Origin: Tunturiibacter empetritectus
GTDB taxonomy: Bacteria > Acidobacteriota > Terriglobia > Terriglobales > Acidobacteriaceae
Length of the DNA: 64,000 nucleotides
Direction: 5' to 3'
NCBI RefSeq assembly: GCF_013410875.1
Contig: NZ_JACCCU010000001.1
Location: forward strand, 682,001 to 746,000
A program made the position numbers and the translations under genes. Shown here piece after piece: positions 34,660 to 42,911 of the stretch. Under the pieces are notes generated by a model that had not been told where the DNA came from, ran no database searches, and saw only the letters and a program-made list of their open reading frames with translations. Numbering within the stretch: the stretch's first letter is position 1; the number at the start of each line of letters is the position of its first letter.

Positions 34660-35637
34660 CTAAAGCTCCACCACCACCTTGCCCACAGCACCAGACTCCA
34701 CCAGCGCATACGCAGCATCTAGATCTGCCCCACTAAAGCGCCGTTCATTCATCAACGGCCGCAGCTTGCCGCTATCCACCAGCGCCGCCGCCTCGCGAAG
34801 AATCTCCCCATGATGCGCCTGTCCTCGCCCGGTCAGCAGAGGCATCAGCGTAAACACACCAGAGTACGTCGCCCCGCGAAACGAGAGCGGAGCCAGTGAG
34901 TGCGTACTCCACCCCAGGCAACTCACCACATGGCCGGTATACCGCTTCACCGCAACGAAAGATGCGTCAATCGTCGCTCCTCCCACCGTGTCATACACCA
35001 CATCGAAGCCCTCCCCATCGGAGTACTGCGCGACATACTGCTCAGTTGAAAGCGTGCGGTAGTCGATAGGCACTGCACCAAACTCCTCCACGTAGTGTTG
35101 CTTCTCAGCCGAGACCGTAGCGAAGGCCTCCGCCCCAAACGCCTTTGCCAGCTGCACTGCAATATGCCCCACTCCGCCCGCCCCGGCGTGCACCAGCACC
35201 CTCTGGCCCTCATGCACCTTCGCGCGATCGACCATCCCCTCCCACGCCGTGATCGTTATCAGCGGAAGCGCCGCAGCCTCGCGCATCGAGAGCAACTTCG
35301 GCTTCAGTGCGACCAGATCCGCGCTGGCGACCACAAACTCCGCCAGTGTCCCCTGCAATCCCCCCACGCCGCCCACCATGCCATACACCTCATCGCCGGA
35401 CCGCAGCGTCGTCACGCCCTCACCGGCCTCTTCCACCACGCCAGCCATATCAAGTCCCAGCACCGCAGGCAGCGGCTGCTTCGCATGAGCCGCCTTCCCA
35501 GCCCGAACCTTGGTATCCAGCGGATTCACCCCGCTCGCATGCACCCGAACCAACACCTGGCCTGCCAACGGAACAGGGCGGGGAAGCTCGCCCTACGTAA
35601 ACCCTGCATCGGGACCTTCCACAACATAAGCGCGCAT
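34660..35637 (-). pseudogene. Zinc-independent quinone oxidoreductase-type alcohol dehydrogenase with in-frame TAG at codon 15
   Basis: MDR-superfamily NADPH:quinone oxidoreductase-like enzyme. The natural start appears to be ATG at 35637 (MRAYVVEGPDAGFT), but codon 15 is TAG (complement of 35593-35595). The same frame then continues GELPRPVPLAGQVLVRVHAS. The rest is intact: substrate domain GDEVYGMVGG and NADPH-binding HAGAGGVGHIAVQLAKAFGA (about residue 155). Either this is a nonsense pseudogene or translation restarts at TTG 35568, giving about 302 residues without the first strand. No zinc-binding cysteine cluster is seen. It is the last core-like gene before the island. Confidence 0.75.
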
Positions 35638-35736
35638 TCAGTTCCCTATCCTGTAAGCAATTTTGCAGCTGACCTGTCCCAACCATCGGAAGCTCACAAA
35701 CGTTTGATTCCCCGCTTCCAAAATGCGTCCACCAAC

Positions 35737-35879
35737 GTCATCCCGAGCTTTCAATCCTTTGCCGTCATGTCTAGTCTCAAGCCATCGCCATTATCCCGAG
35801 CGCTCAAGCTTTGCCGTCATCCTGAGCCTCAAGCCTGCCATCACCCTAAACGCTCAAGCCTCTGCCGTCATCCTGAGCG
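35737..35879. repeat. Degenerate 26-base tandem array at the core/island boundary
   Basis: About 5.5 units of a unit near GTCATCCTGAGCGCTCAAGC plus CTTTGCC, spaced 24-27 bases, with several substitutions per unit. The last unit stops at GTCATCCTGAGCG, after which base composition turns AT-rich. A GTCATCCTGAGCG element elsewhere (10433) continues as CAGCGAAGGATCC, so the repeat seems cut here. Confidence 0.65.
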
Positions 35880-36159
35880 GGTGAGAAAACTTTTAGAAGC
35901 TGCTGATTTTATTTGACATAATTCTGTAGATTTTGGCTGTGTAGGAACTGTGCAGAGCGAATGTGCAGAATTCAGTCTGAATGACAGTTTTCTCGTTGCG
36001 GAAGAGGGCCGGGAGAAACCCGCAGGGTGTCTCCCGCGCCGCTGAAAATGGCAGACGGGAGCCTACGCATCCCGTCTGTCGGTCTCTCGTTTGTCGTCCG
36101 ATTGTTACATGGTTGAGGGCTCGATTTTCATGCCGCAACTGCCTCCAGCTCCTCGCTGG
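35880..36159. other. AT-rich leader of the island with two adjacent hairpins
   Basis: No gene seen. The first 70 bases are AT-rich, unlike the core. Two perfect stems follow: CGGGAGA (36010-36016) / TCTCCCG (36030-36036), and CAGACGGGA (36052-36060) / TCCCGTCTG (36070-36078). Neither is followed by a T-run on the ardC strand, so they could be element-end or recombination structures rather than a terminator. Confidence 0.45.
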
Positions 36160-37011
36160 TTACGTCCTCGGAGAGGGCGGCTCCAGTGCGGCAAGGATGA
36201 CGCTGGCGGTCTGCTGAATGACTTCGAGCGATTCGGCCAACAGTGAGGCGTTGCCCTTATAAAGCTGGATATACGACGCGCTGGCTTCTTCGTTGACCAA
36301 CCCAACGGCTTTGCCGACAACAAACGCCACGGCCTCGGCTTCTGTTTCACGCACTGTCTTCGTAGTGACCGTGCGGCGTTCGCTGCGATGCAGGAGTTCG
36401 TGAGCCGTTTCATGGACAAGCGTGGCAAATGTTTCCGCCTTCGACTGTCCAGGCAGGATGGCAATGCGTCCGCCGTAACTCATGCCGAGGGCTGGCGCAA
36501 TGTTCGCGCTATAGCTGACAGAAATGCCCCTGCTGTTGAGGAAGGCGGTCAACCGCTCGATGTTCTCGCCGGGGTCGCCGGTGACTTGCCGCAAGCAAGG
36601 CAGTTCTACGCCTTCGGTCTGCGAGATATCGAAGACGTAAGCGTTGCGGAAGCCAAGCAAGACGCGCTCGTTCTGCGTGTTGATGTCCTTCTGCGCTACC
36701 TCGTCCTTCTTGCGGCGAACGCCAACGATGGGAGCAAGGATACGGATGCCTTTCTGTCCGGCCTTCACAAAACGGCCAAGGCTCTTCCATGTCCAGAACC
36801 CCGCTACTCTGGTCGCCGAGGGCATTTGCCGCGCGATCTCCAGCACGTTCCCAAAGGAATAGTTATGGAATCGGCTCATGGCGGTGAGGTAGTTGGTAAG
36901 GGCTTCGGAGTGTCCGGCCTCCAGTTGCTCAATTAGCAGCTTGATGTTGGCGGCAATGACTTCCTGTTTGGTGTTGGGCTTCTTGCTTTCGTTGATGGCG
37001 ATGGTCTTCAT
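36160..37011 (-). CDS. ArdC-type antirestriction protein (ssDNA-binding domain plus zincin metallopeptidase)
   Basis: 283 residues from the ATG at 37011, which follows GGGAGCAAACACC. Residues about 10-130 match the ArdC N-terminal ssDNA-binding domain (NYSFGNVLEIARQMPSAT, GFWTWKSLGRFVKAGQKGIR). Residues about 190-260 hold the zincin site HETAHELLH with a downstream conserved ETEAEAVAFVV. ArdC proteins of conjugative elements protect incoming single-stranded DNA from restriction. The ORF extends 84 codons upstream, but that stretch has unrelated composition. First gene of the island on this strand; similar leader sequence to the relaxase gene. Confidence 0.88.
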   Translation of the reverse strand: MKTIAINESKKPNTKQEVIAANIKLLIEQLEAGHSEALTNYLTAMSRFHNYSFGNVLEIARQMPSATRVAGFWTWKSLGRFVKAGQKGIRILAPIVGVRRKKDEVAQKDINTQNERVLLGFRNAYVFDISQTEGVELPCLRQVTGDPGENIERLTAFLNSRGISVSYSANIAPALGMSYGGRIAILPGQSKAETFATLVHETAHELLHRSERRTVTTKTVRETEAEAVAFVVGKAVGLVNEEASASYIQLYKGNASLLAESLEVIQQTASVILAALEPPSPRT

Positions 37012-37388
37012 GGTGTTTGCTCCCTGGTTTGGCTTTTGCACTTCCGCGTAGAAACGCGGCATGTACATGCCGAACGCCACCTGGCGAAGGCGGGGGTAGC
37101 AAGGTGCAAGGGAGGGGTCTCCCCACCCGGAGCAAAGCGGAGGGCGAGCGCAGCGAAGGTCTGCACAAGCGAAGCGCGGAAGATTGGGGAAGCCCTTGTC
37201 GCCGCGCGGGGGGCGGAGCCCACTAGGGAGGCTTGGTTTCCTTATACGTGCGCCTAAGCGCACCCAACTTATAGGGTGGGCGTTGCGGGCGGGAAAGGCC
37301 CGCAGAGGTGGGAAGGGGAGAACGCGTAGCGGTCGTAGCGCGGGAGGAAGCCTCCTCCCACGAAAGAAGGATAGATCTCCATCACGCG

Positions 37389-37574
37389 GACCTCAATCGC
37401 TTGCTCCCTGCCCTTGCCGCGTATATGGAACAGACGGGTGTCGGCTCAACGGACAGAAATTTATCGCTTACGCCGGAACGATGTAGGACACAACTGAACA
37501 AGCTGAGCCCGATGCGCGGACGGAGGAGATGGCGTGACGATATGGCATTAATGAAGTCTCTGGCGAGACTGTAG
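37389..37574 (+). pseudogene. Dead C-terminal fragment of a B-type tyrosine recombinase
   Basis: About 60 residues starting DLNRLLPALAAYM and ending RRRWRDDMALMKSLARL align with the end of the recombinase at 60842 (about 35 of 58 residues identical by eye). The catalytic tyrosine of STEKYLAF is asparagine here (STDRNLSL) and the rest of the gene is gone. The upstream 120 bases hold only short GC-rich hairpins, for example GGGAGGA (37342-37348) / TCCTCCC (37353-37359). Confidence 0.8.
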
Positions 37575-37624
37575 GTCGGACAAATTCTTCGCCTAGAAGA
37601 AATTGCGCCTTGTTCAAGACAGCG

Positions 37625-38008
37625 TCACTGCAACGGGCCGTCCATCTTCAATACGAAGCCTGCGGAGGCGAGAGCTTCTTCTGTCGTTTCGCCAGTAGCG
37701 ATGAGTGCGTGGCCCTGTTGAGCCTCCAGGCTTACTGGCTCGGAGTCAGGGTAGACGAGTTCGGCTAAAGTGACGAAATCCGAAAACGGAATCGTTTTGA
37801 TGCCTGGCTGAGGCGTGATGGTGGTACTAGCTTCCGTAAGCAGCGCAGCAGCTTTGGAATCCAAAAAGCCAAGGGAAATCAGGATGTCTGCAACCTGTTG
37901 GATGACCATTACCTGCATTTCCCATGCCTGCGTCTGTTGCTCCGATTGCACGATGGCGACTAAGCGGAATCTCACGAATACATCCATGACCATAATCGTG
38001 GTTTTCAT
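37625..38008 (-). CDS. Hypothetical protein
   Basis: 127 residues from the ATG at 38008 (MKTTIMVMDVFVRFRLVAIV), with AAGG about 7 bases upstream. The longer ORF from 38176 reads as non-coding. A hydrophobic N-terminus is followed by a mixed region ending EEALASAGFVLKMDGPLQ. No family recognised. It lies downstream of the relaxase on the same strand. Confidence 0.5.
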   Translation of the reverse strand: MKTTIMVMDVFVRFRLVAIVQSEQQTQAWEMQVMVIQQVADILISLGFLDSKAAALLTEASTTITPQPGIKTIPFSDFVTLAELVYPDSEPVSLEAQQGHALIATGETTEEALASAGFVLKMDGPLQ

Positions 38009-38194
38009 AAGGACCTTGTTACGCGAGGGAGTTCTATCACTAGTCTCCAAGATAGGATAGCCCGATCTCCCATCCGAAACCCTGCCTCGGTTCGAACCCG
38101 GCGAATGCGCTGATCGCTGGCATGAATTTATCTCAGACGGTCGTGAGGTCGGCGGTGACGACAATCGCAGACTCAATATATCTGGGCAGGCAGG

Positions 38195-40966
38195 CTACAG
38201 ACTGATTCCATGCTCGTATTGCTGTTTATGTTTCGATGCGATCTCCTGTTGAATCGACTTGGAGGTAGTGATCTCTGTTGCATGGGCGCTTTGGTGCGAT
38301 ACATCGCGTCCGAGAGCAGAGGAGAGTTTCTCCCGGTCGTTGGTGAAGAGCTGCGCGTCTTGCGCTCCGCGCGAGACGGCCACGTAGGCCATGCGATTGT
38401 TGAGCAGGTCCTTGGCCCCCAGCTCGGTATCGACATGGATCAACACGCGATCGGCGGTCTGACCCTGACTGGAATGACTGGTCACCGCATAGCCATGATC
38501 GAGATGCGGGTGCTTCTCCGGATCAAGCTCGACGGCACGGCCCCCATCCATCTTGAGGGATAGCCTCCCATCCTCGCCGATACCCTCCACCGTCCCCAGC
38601 TCCCGATTGGCAACCTTCAGCTCATGGGAAGGCGCGGTTAGCTGCACCCGATCTCCGATGGAGAAGGCTCGCTCCTCTTCGCGATAAACGGAGACACCCT
38701 GTTGACGGCGCGGGTCGTAAGTCTTCTCCATGCCGTCCTTCATCTTGACGGAAAGCCGGTTGCTGGCTGGGTCGGTCTCCGTCACCTTTGCGTACTCGCC
38801 TTTGTGGATGCCAGTTTCTTTGGAGTCGCGCGAGTAGCGCAGCACGTCGCCGACGTTGTACCGCTGGGCCCATGTACGATCTGCGCCGGTGAGATCCTGC
38901 CGGGGAACGAGGACGTGCATGCGATGCTCTTCCCGACCGACAACGCCTTTAGACTGCATCTCCGCATGAATCGCTTGATTGATCTCCACGCGGGAGCGGT
39001 TGTCGGGTGAAACAACCAGCGTGCTCTCCGGCGACCTCGCATACTCCTTTGCGATGGCTGCTATGCGTTCGTCATGGCCTTGTACCTCATGGATGCGGCC
39101 CTGCTGTTCTAACCCTGCCAGCGCCGCTCGGACATCGCCTGTCGCGAGTTGCTCGACCGTCTGTTTCAACTCCGGGTCGCGCTGCCGCACGATCTCATCG
39201 AGCTTGACTGTCTTCATACCCGCCTCCTGAAGCTGGGCGAAGATCCGTCCCGCCTCGACGGACTCATGCTGCCGGGTATCGCCCACTAAGAGAACGCGGT
39301 CGTTCGGATGCAGGCGGGACACGAACTCGTGCATCTGTTTGGTGGATGCGAGCGAACTCTCGTCCACTACATAGAGCCGGTGCTCGCCGGTGTCTACCCT
39401 CCGGCCCTGGGCAAGATGTGACTGCAAGGTCCTGGTCTCAATCCCGGCCTCACCGAGCTTCTGCGCGGCCCTCGATGTGGGCGCAAAACCCTCCACGGTA
39501 TATCCAGCACTCTCCGCACCCTCGCGCACGACTGCCAGGGTCGTTGTCTTGCCCCCGCCCGCGACTCCATCCAAACCGACGATTTTCTCGCGCGAAAGAA
39601 AGATTTCATCGACGGCGCGGAGCTGACCGGAGTTCAGCTCCCGGTGGCGATCCTCCGTCGCAATTCGAATGTCTGGAGAAACCAGCATCGGGTCCTCGAA
39701 GCCGAGCCGGTTGCCCGCTTGCATGTGGGCGATGGTCTCGCGTTCCATACGCAGCATCGCGGCGGTCGTGTACTGAGGGCCCGTCCCCACATTCTCAACA
39801 TGGCGAAACTCCCCAGCCTGCGCCATACGCTCGAATTCCTCCCGCACTTGGCTGGAAGTCGCTTGGCCCATGCCACGGTCAAGGGCCGCTGCGAGGATGT
39901 CTTTCCGGGCGTGGACCGCACCCCGCTCGAAAAGATGATCGCGGGCGTAGGTCACGGCTTGTTGCGCTTGGCTCACGCCCCGTTCCGGTTCCCGGGTCTG
40001 CTGCTGGCCTTGCTCCCTGGCTTGGGCAACGATGCGATCCGCTTGATGGCCATACTGCGCGGCAAGATCCCGGTGCCGCTGCAATACCTCTTCGGGCGAA
40101 AGCAGCTCCTTGCGATCGCGCGTCCGGTGCGCGGCGATCTGCGCCGCCGAGGAGCCGTCCAAGCCCTGCTCTCGCTTGTAATCCTGGATCTGTTCCCGGC
40201 GCAGACTGGAGGCTTCGAGATACTCCTTCGTATAGCCCTTGATCTCGGGCTGCCCGTAGTCCCCACGCTCCAACTGATACCCCAGACCCTGCAACCGTGT
40301 CGCCAGCTCAGATCGGTAGACAGCCGTCACGTATTTCTGGGCGGCGTACAGCTCATGCGACTGCACGGAGCGGGTCAGCTTGCCGGGACCGGCGTCGCGT
40401 TCGGTGACGTTGAAAATAACGGCATGGGTGTGGAGTTGAGGCGCGGCATAGCCATCGACGGGCCGCGCGGTGTCGTGCTCGAAGGTCGCGGCAACGAACT
40501 TCCCCGTCGTCTCCGGCTTATGGACGTTGCCGATCCGCGCCTGGGTGAACTGTTCTAACTCCCCTAGGGCTACACGGACGCTCTCACGGTGTGCCTCTCT
40601 TACGCGATCGTCGCCGCCCACAAGCGCGGTGATCGAAACCGACTTCGGCGCGGAGATGGTTCCATCCCATCCAGCACGGTGCTCCACGCTGGTGACTTCC
40701 TTGCCGATCTGGTTTTCGTAGGTCTTCTGTGGCTGATGGCGAACGAGCTGTTCGCCAGTCAAAGGATGTTGGCCTTCTGTCAGCCGGGCGAACTCTTCAT
40801 TGCCGACCGGACCTTGCAGGCCCCACCTCTCGGCCAGTTTGCCCTGCCACTCGCTGTAGCCCTGCCGGTCCCGGCTCCAGTAGTTTTGCCCCTGGGACGC
40901 GAACTCTCGCTCGTGGTACGTCCGTGCCTGGCCTGCCGATAACGGTTTGGGAGACATCGAGAGCAT
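38195..40966 (-). CDS. MobF-family conjugative relaxase-helicase (TrwC/TraI type)
   Basis: Nicks oriT and unwinds the transferred strand. N-terminal relaxase domain: tyrosines at 17 and 29 (RTYHEREF, QNYWSRD), SEWQGK, SAPKSVSI and the metal-binding histidines in PQLHTHAVIFN (about 178). The helicase part is RecD-like: Walker A DGVAGGGKTTTL (about 465), VVDESSLAST, GDTRQHESVEAG, and the C-terminal YAVTSHSSQGQTADRV. 923 residues is typical. ATG at 40966 after GGAG. Coupling protein and accessory gene are nearby on the same strand. A truncated paralogue lies at 45639-46103. Confidence 0.95.
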   Translation of the reverse strand: MLSMSPKPLSAGQARTYHEREFASQGQNYWSRDRQGYSEWQGKLAERWGLQGPVGNEEFARLTEGQHPLTGEQLVRHQPQKTYENQIGKEVTSVEHRAGWDGTISAPKSVSITALVGGDDRVREAHRESVRVALGELEQFTQARIGNVHKPETTGKFVAATFEHDTARPVDGYAAPQLHTHAVIFNVTERDAGPGKLTRSVQSHELYAAQKYVTAVYRSELATRLQGLGYQLERGDYGQPEIKGYTKEYLEASSLRREQIQDYKREQGLDGSSAAQIAAHRTRDRKELLSPEEVLQRHRDLAAQYGHQADRIVAQAREQGQQQTREPERGVSQAQQAVTYARDHLFERGAVHARKDILAAALDRGMGQATSSQVREEFERMAQAGEFRHVENVGTGPQYTTAAMLRMERETIAHMQAGNRLGFEDPMLVSPDIRIATEDRHRELNSGQLRAVDEIFLSREKIVGLDGVAGGGKTTTLAVVREGAESAGYTVEGFAPTSRAAQKLGEAGIETRTLQSHLAQGRRVDTGEHRLYVVDESSLASTKQMHEFVSRLHPNDRVLLVGDTRQHESVEAGRIFAQLQEAGMKTVKLDEIVRQRDPELKQTVEQLATGDVRAALAGLEQQGRIHEVQGHDERIAAIAKEYARSPESTLVVSPDNRSRVEINQAIHAEMQSKGVVGREEHRMHVLVPRQDLTGADRTWAQRYNVGDVLRYSRDSKETGIHKGEYAKVTETDPASNRLSVKMKDGMEKTYDPRRQQGVSVYREEERAFSIGDRVQLTAPSHELKVANRELGTVEGIGEDGRLSLKMDGGRAVELDPEKHPHLDHGYAVTSHSSQGQTADRVLIHVDTELGAKDLLNNRMAYVAVSRGAQDAQLFTNDREKLSSALGRDVSHQSAHATEITTSKSIQQEIASKHKQQYEHGISL

Positions 40967-41083
40967 GGGGTTTGCTCCAAACGACTAGATGGGCCACAGC
41001 AAAATTTTATGCCACGTTGGTAAACACAATGCGACTTATCATTACCAAACCCGATTCGGAACCCTTGGCCTCTGATAACGACG

Positions 41084-42046
41084 CTACTCGTTCTGGTAGT
41101 CCGCTCCCATGTCTTCGCCATAACGGCGCACAACATCCTCGACGTCGATGTAGTCCTCTGGTTCGATACCAAAGAACTCTATGGGATCTTCCTCCTCTGC
41201 AGTTGTGTAAATTCCTCCAAGGTCAGCCTCTTTCAATTCCTGGTAACTGACGAGAGAAAGGTCGCAGTAGGCGCATCGTAGCCTATTCGGTAGAACGCGA
41301 ACTTCACGGCGGATAACATTGTCATCCTCATCGATCTTCACAGGGCTTCGACTAACTGTCTCCCCGCCCATGACAGCGACGTTCTTACACGCCGGACACG
41401 GACACTCGCGACGTAGTTTGGTTCCGTGCATCCACGATGCTATAGCTGCGGGGGCCCTACCGTCCCGTGCAACTTTGTCTTCAGGACTAAGAGCTTCATA
41501 GGCCTTCTTCGCGGCTGAGAGTTTGTCTTGAACTTCCTTCTTGAGTGTGTCGCGTCGATCTTTGATCGCTTCTAGCGCGACTTCACCGTGATCTCCAAGA
41601 AAGTCTCTAAAGTCCCTGCCAAGATGTGCGAGTAGAACCTGAATGACTTCGTAACTCGCTGGAAGCCACTTGGCATTGTCAATGCCTTCGAATGCTGCCG
41701 CTCCCGTATGGAGTTCCGAGTTTCTCCTGTCTGCAACAATCAGACAGTGGCCAGACATTTTGTCGGTGAAGTCCTTGACGAATATGCTGCATCTCGCAAA
41801 GAGGGCTTTAGCTGCGATTGACTTCGGTATTCCCTTTGGGACTATGCCGAAGGCATACTGAAGATTGTCCGGCTCCTTGGGGTCCGCAAGCAGTACGGGG
41901 TGGACGTGGGAGAGGGCGGAACGGGCCAGAAGCTCAAGGGACAAGCTCATCCAGAAAGCAAAAAGCGCTGAGTTAACTGGTTCGTTATGCGCCCGCTGCG
42001 CGAATAACTTCGCTTTGTTGTAAAGGGAGTCAGATGCCCAATCCAT
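41084..42046 (-). CDS. Unknown protein with a C-terminal CxxC/zinc-ribbon-like segment
   Basis: 320 residues from ATG 42046, overlapping the stop of the oxygenase gene by 17 bases. The N-terminal 130 residues are helical with LLARSALSHVHPVLLADP. The C-terminal third has two cysteine pairs, CPCPACKNV and LRCAYCDLSLVS, spaced about 37 residues apart, consistent with a zinc site, then a very acidic tail. No function assigned. It is coupled to the oxygenase and lies between coupling protein and relaxase, so it may be cargo. Confidence 0.65.
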   Translation of the reverse strand: MDWASDSLYNKAKLFAQRAHNEPVNSALFAFWMSLSLELLARSALSHVHPVLLADPKEPDNLQYAFGIVPKGIPKSIAAKALFARCSIFVKDFTDKMSGHCLIVADRRNSELHTGAAAFEGIDNAKWLPASYEVIQVLLAHLGRDFRDFLGDHGEVALEAIKDRRDTLKKEVQDKLSAAKKAYEALSPEDKVARDGRAPAAIASWMHGTKLRRECPCPACKNVAVMGGETVSRSPVKIDEDDNVIRREVRVLPNRLRCAYCDLSLVSYQELKEADLGGIYTTAEEEDPIEFFGIEPEDYIDVEDVVRRYGEDMGADYQNE

Positions 42047-42897
42047 TTTTCGCTCCAAGATACCAACGACGCAGCCGACGCGATGGAGCGGATTCTCCTC
42101 CGACACCACGTGCGTGCATGCAGCGCCAGTTGTCGATTATTAAAAATGCTCCCTGGGTCCATTCGAAAGATACCTGCCGAGTATAGCTAGCAAGAAGCCC
42201 AGAAACGTCGTTTAGCGTTGTTTTGTTTTCACCAGCCGCCGACATGCAGTACGGATCGTAACGAATCCTTGCGATTCCAAGTACTGTATCCAACACGGGA
42301 GAATAGAATCTTGACCGCCCGCCCCCTAAAAACACCCATCTGGGGTTCGTCAGAAGGTGGGGCCTCTCCTCTAACAATTTTGCCTGGTTCGTCACCCACG
42401 CTTCCGTTTTGCAAGATACCTCGCCCGGATCAACACATTCGAAAACAAGGTAACGTGGAGGGCTTGCTAAGTAGGCGGCATCCGTGTGCATGGGTTGCGC
42501 AGCCGCGCCTGTAAAGGAGGACAGTGAGCCTGGCCGAGCAGCTGCTCGACCAATAGGAATGAGTTCCTCAAATCCACGTTCGAACGGATTGCCTGTCCAC
42601 CTCTGGTCTAACCCGGCAAAAAAGTTACCCAAAGCGGAGGCACTCGGATTTGTGAATGCCGTTAGCCCGCGTTCGTCTAGTTCTCTGTCAGCCGCCTCGT
42701 GTATGAAGTTCTTCACAGATATGGCGCTCGGCTCAAGGGACAAGTTTTCCTCGTGGATATATGGCAGTCGATTGTTGTCAGAAAGTATCTTAGGCTCTTC
42801 TCACAGGTTGTCGCCAATTGAAGTTTTCAGCCGATACCGACAGCGCAACACATTTTCGAGCAAGGGTGCCCTGTCGATAGCAGATATTAGTCCTCAT
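42030..42897 (-). pseudogene. TauD/TfdA-like Fe(II)/2-oxoglutarate oxygenase, probably frameshifted
   Basis: Conserved iron-binding motif HTDAAYLASP (HxD, about residue 105 of the joined frame) and a distal IDNWRCMHARG...RRLRRWYLG block (His and 2-oxoglutarate Arg) show the clavaminate synthase/TauD fold. The main frame has only a TTG start (42743) but reads as protein further upstream, back to about 42805 (KILSDNNRLPYIHEE). Another frame begins at ATG 42897, 14 bases after the coupling protein stop, and runs MRTNICYRQG...NFNWRQPV up to that point. A single-base shift near 42805 would join them into about 288 residues. Substrate unknown; small-molecule or amino acid hydroxylation is typical of the family. 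Confidence 0.65.
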
Positions 42898-42911
42898 AAA
42901 CACGCATCTCG

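Noticed and set aside
35737-35879. CRISPR-like spacing of the tandem array
   Set aside because: Units are contiguous and degenerate with no unique spacers, and no cas genes are present.
37012-37263. 84-codon upstream extension of the ArdC ORF
   Set aside because: Composition is arginine/proline rich and unlike ArdC, while ATG 37011 has a clear ribosome site. It reads as an accidental open frame.
38089-38101. T-arm-like GGTTCGAACCCGG that might mark a truncated tRNA attachment site
   Set aside because: No CCA end or acceptor stem beside it, and no second copy at the other side of the island within the window.
41084-42743. Toxin-antitoxin pair reading of the oxygenase and cysteine-rich genes
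   Set aside because: The overlap fits, but both proteins are too large and carry enzyme or zinc-site features without any toxin motif.
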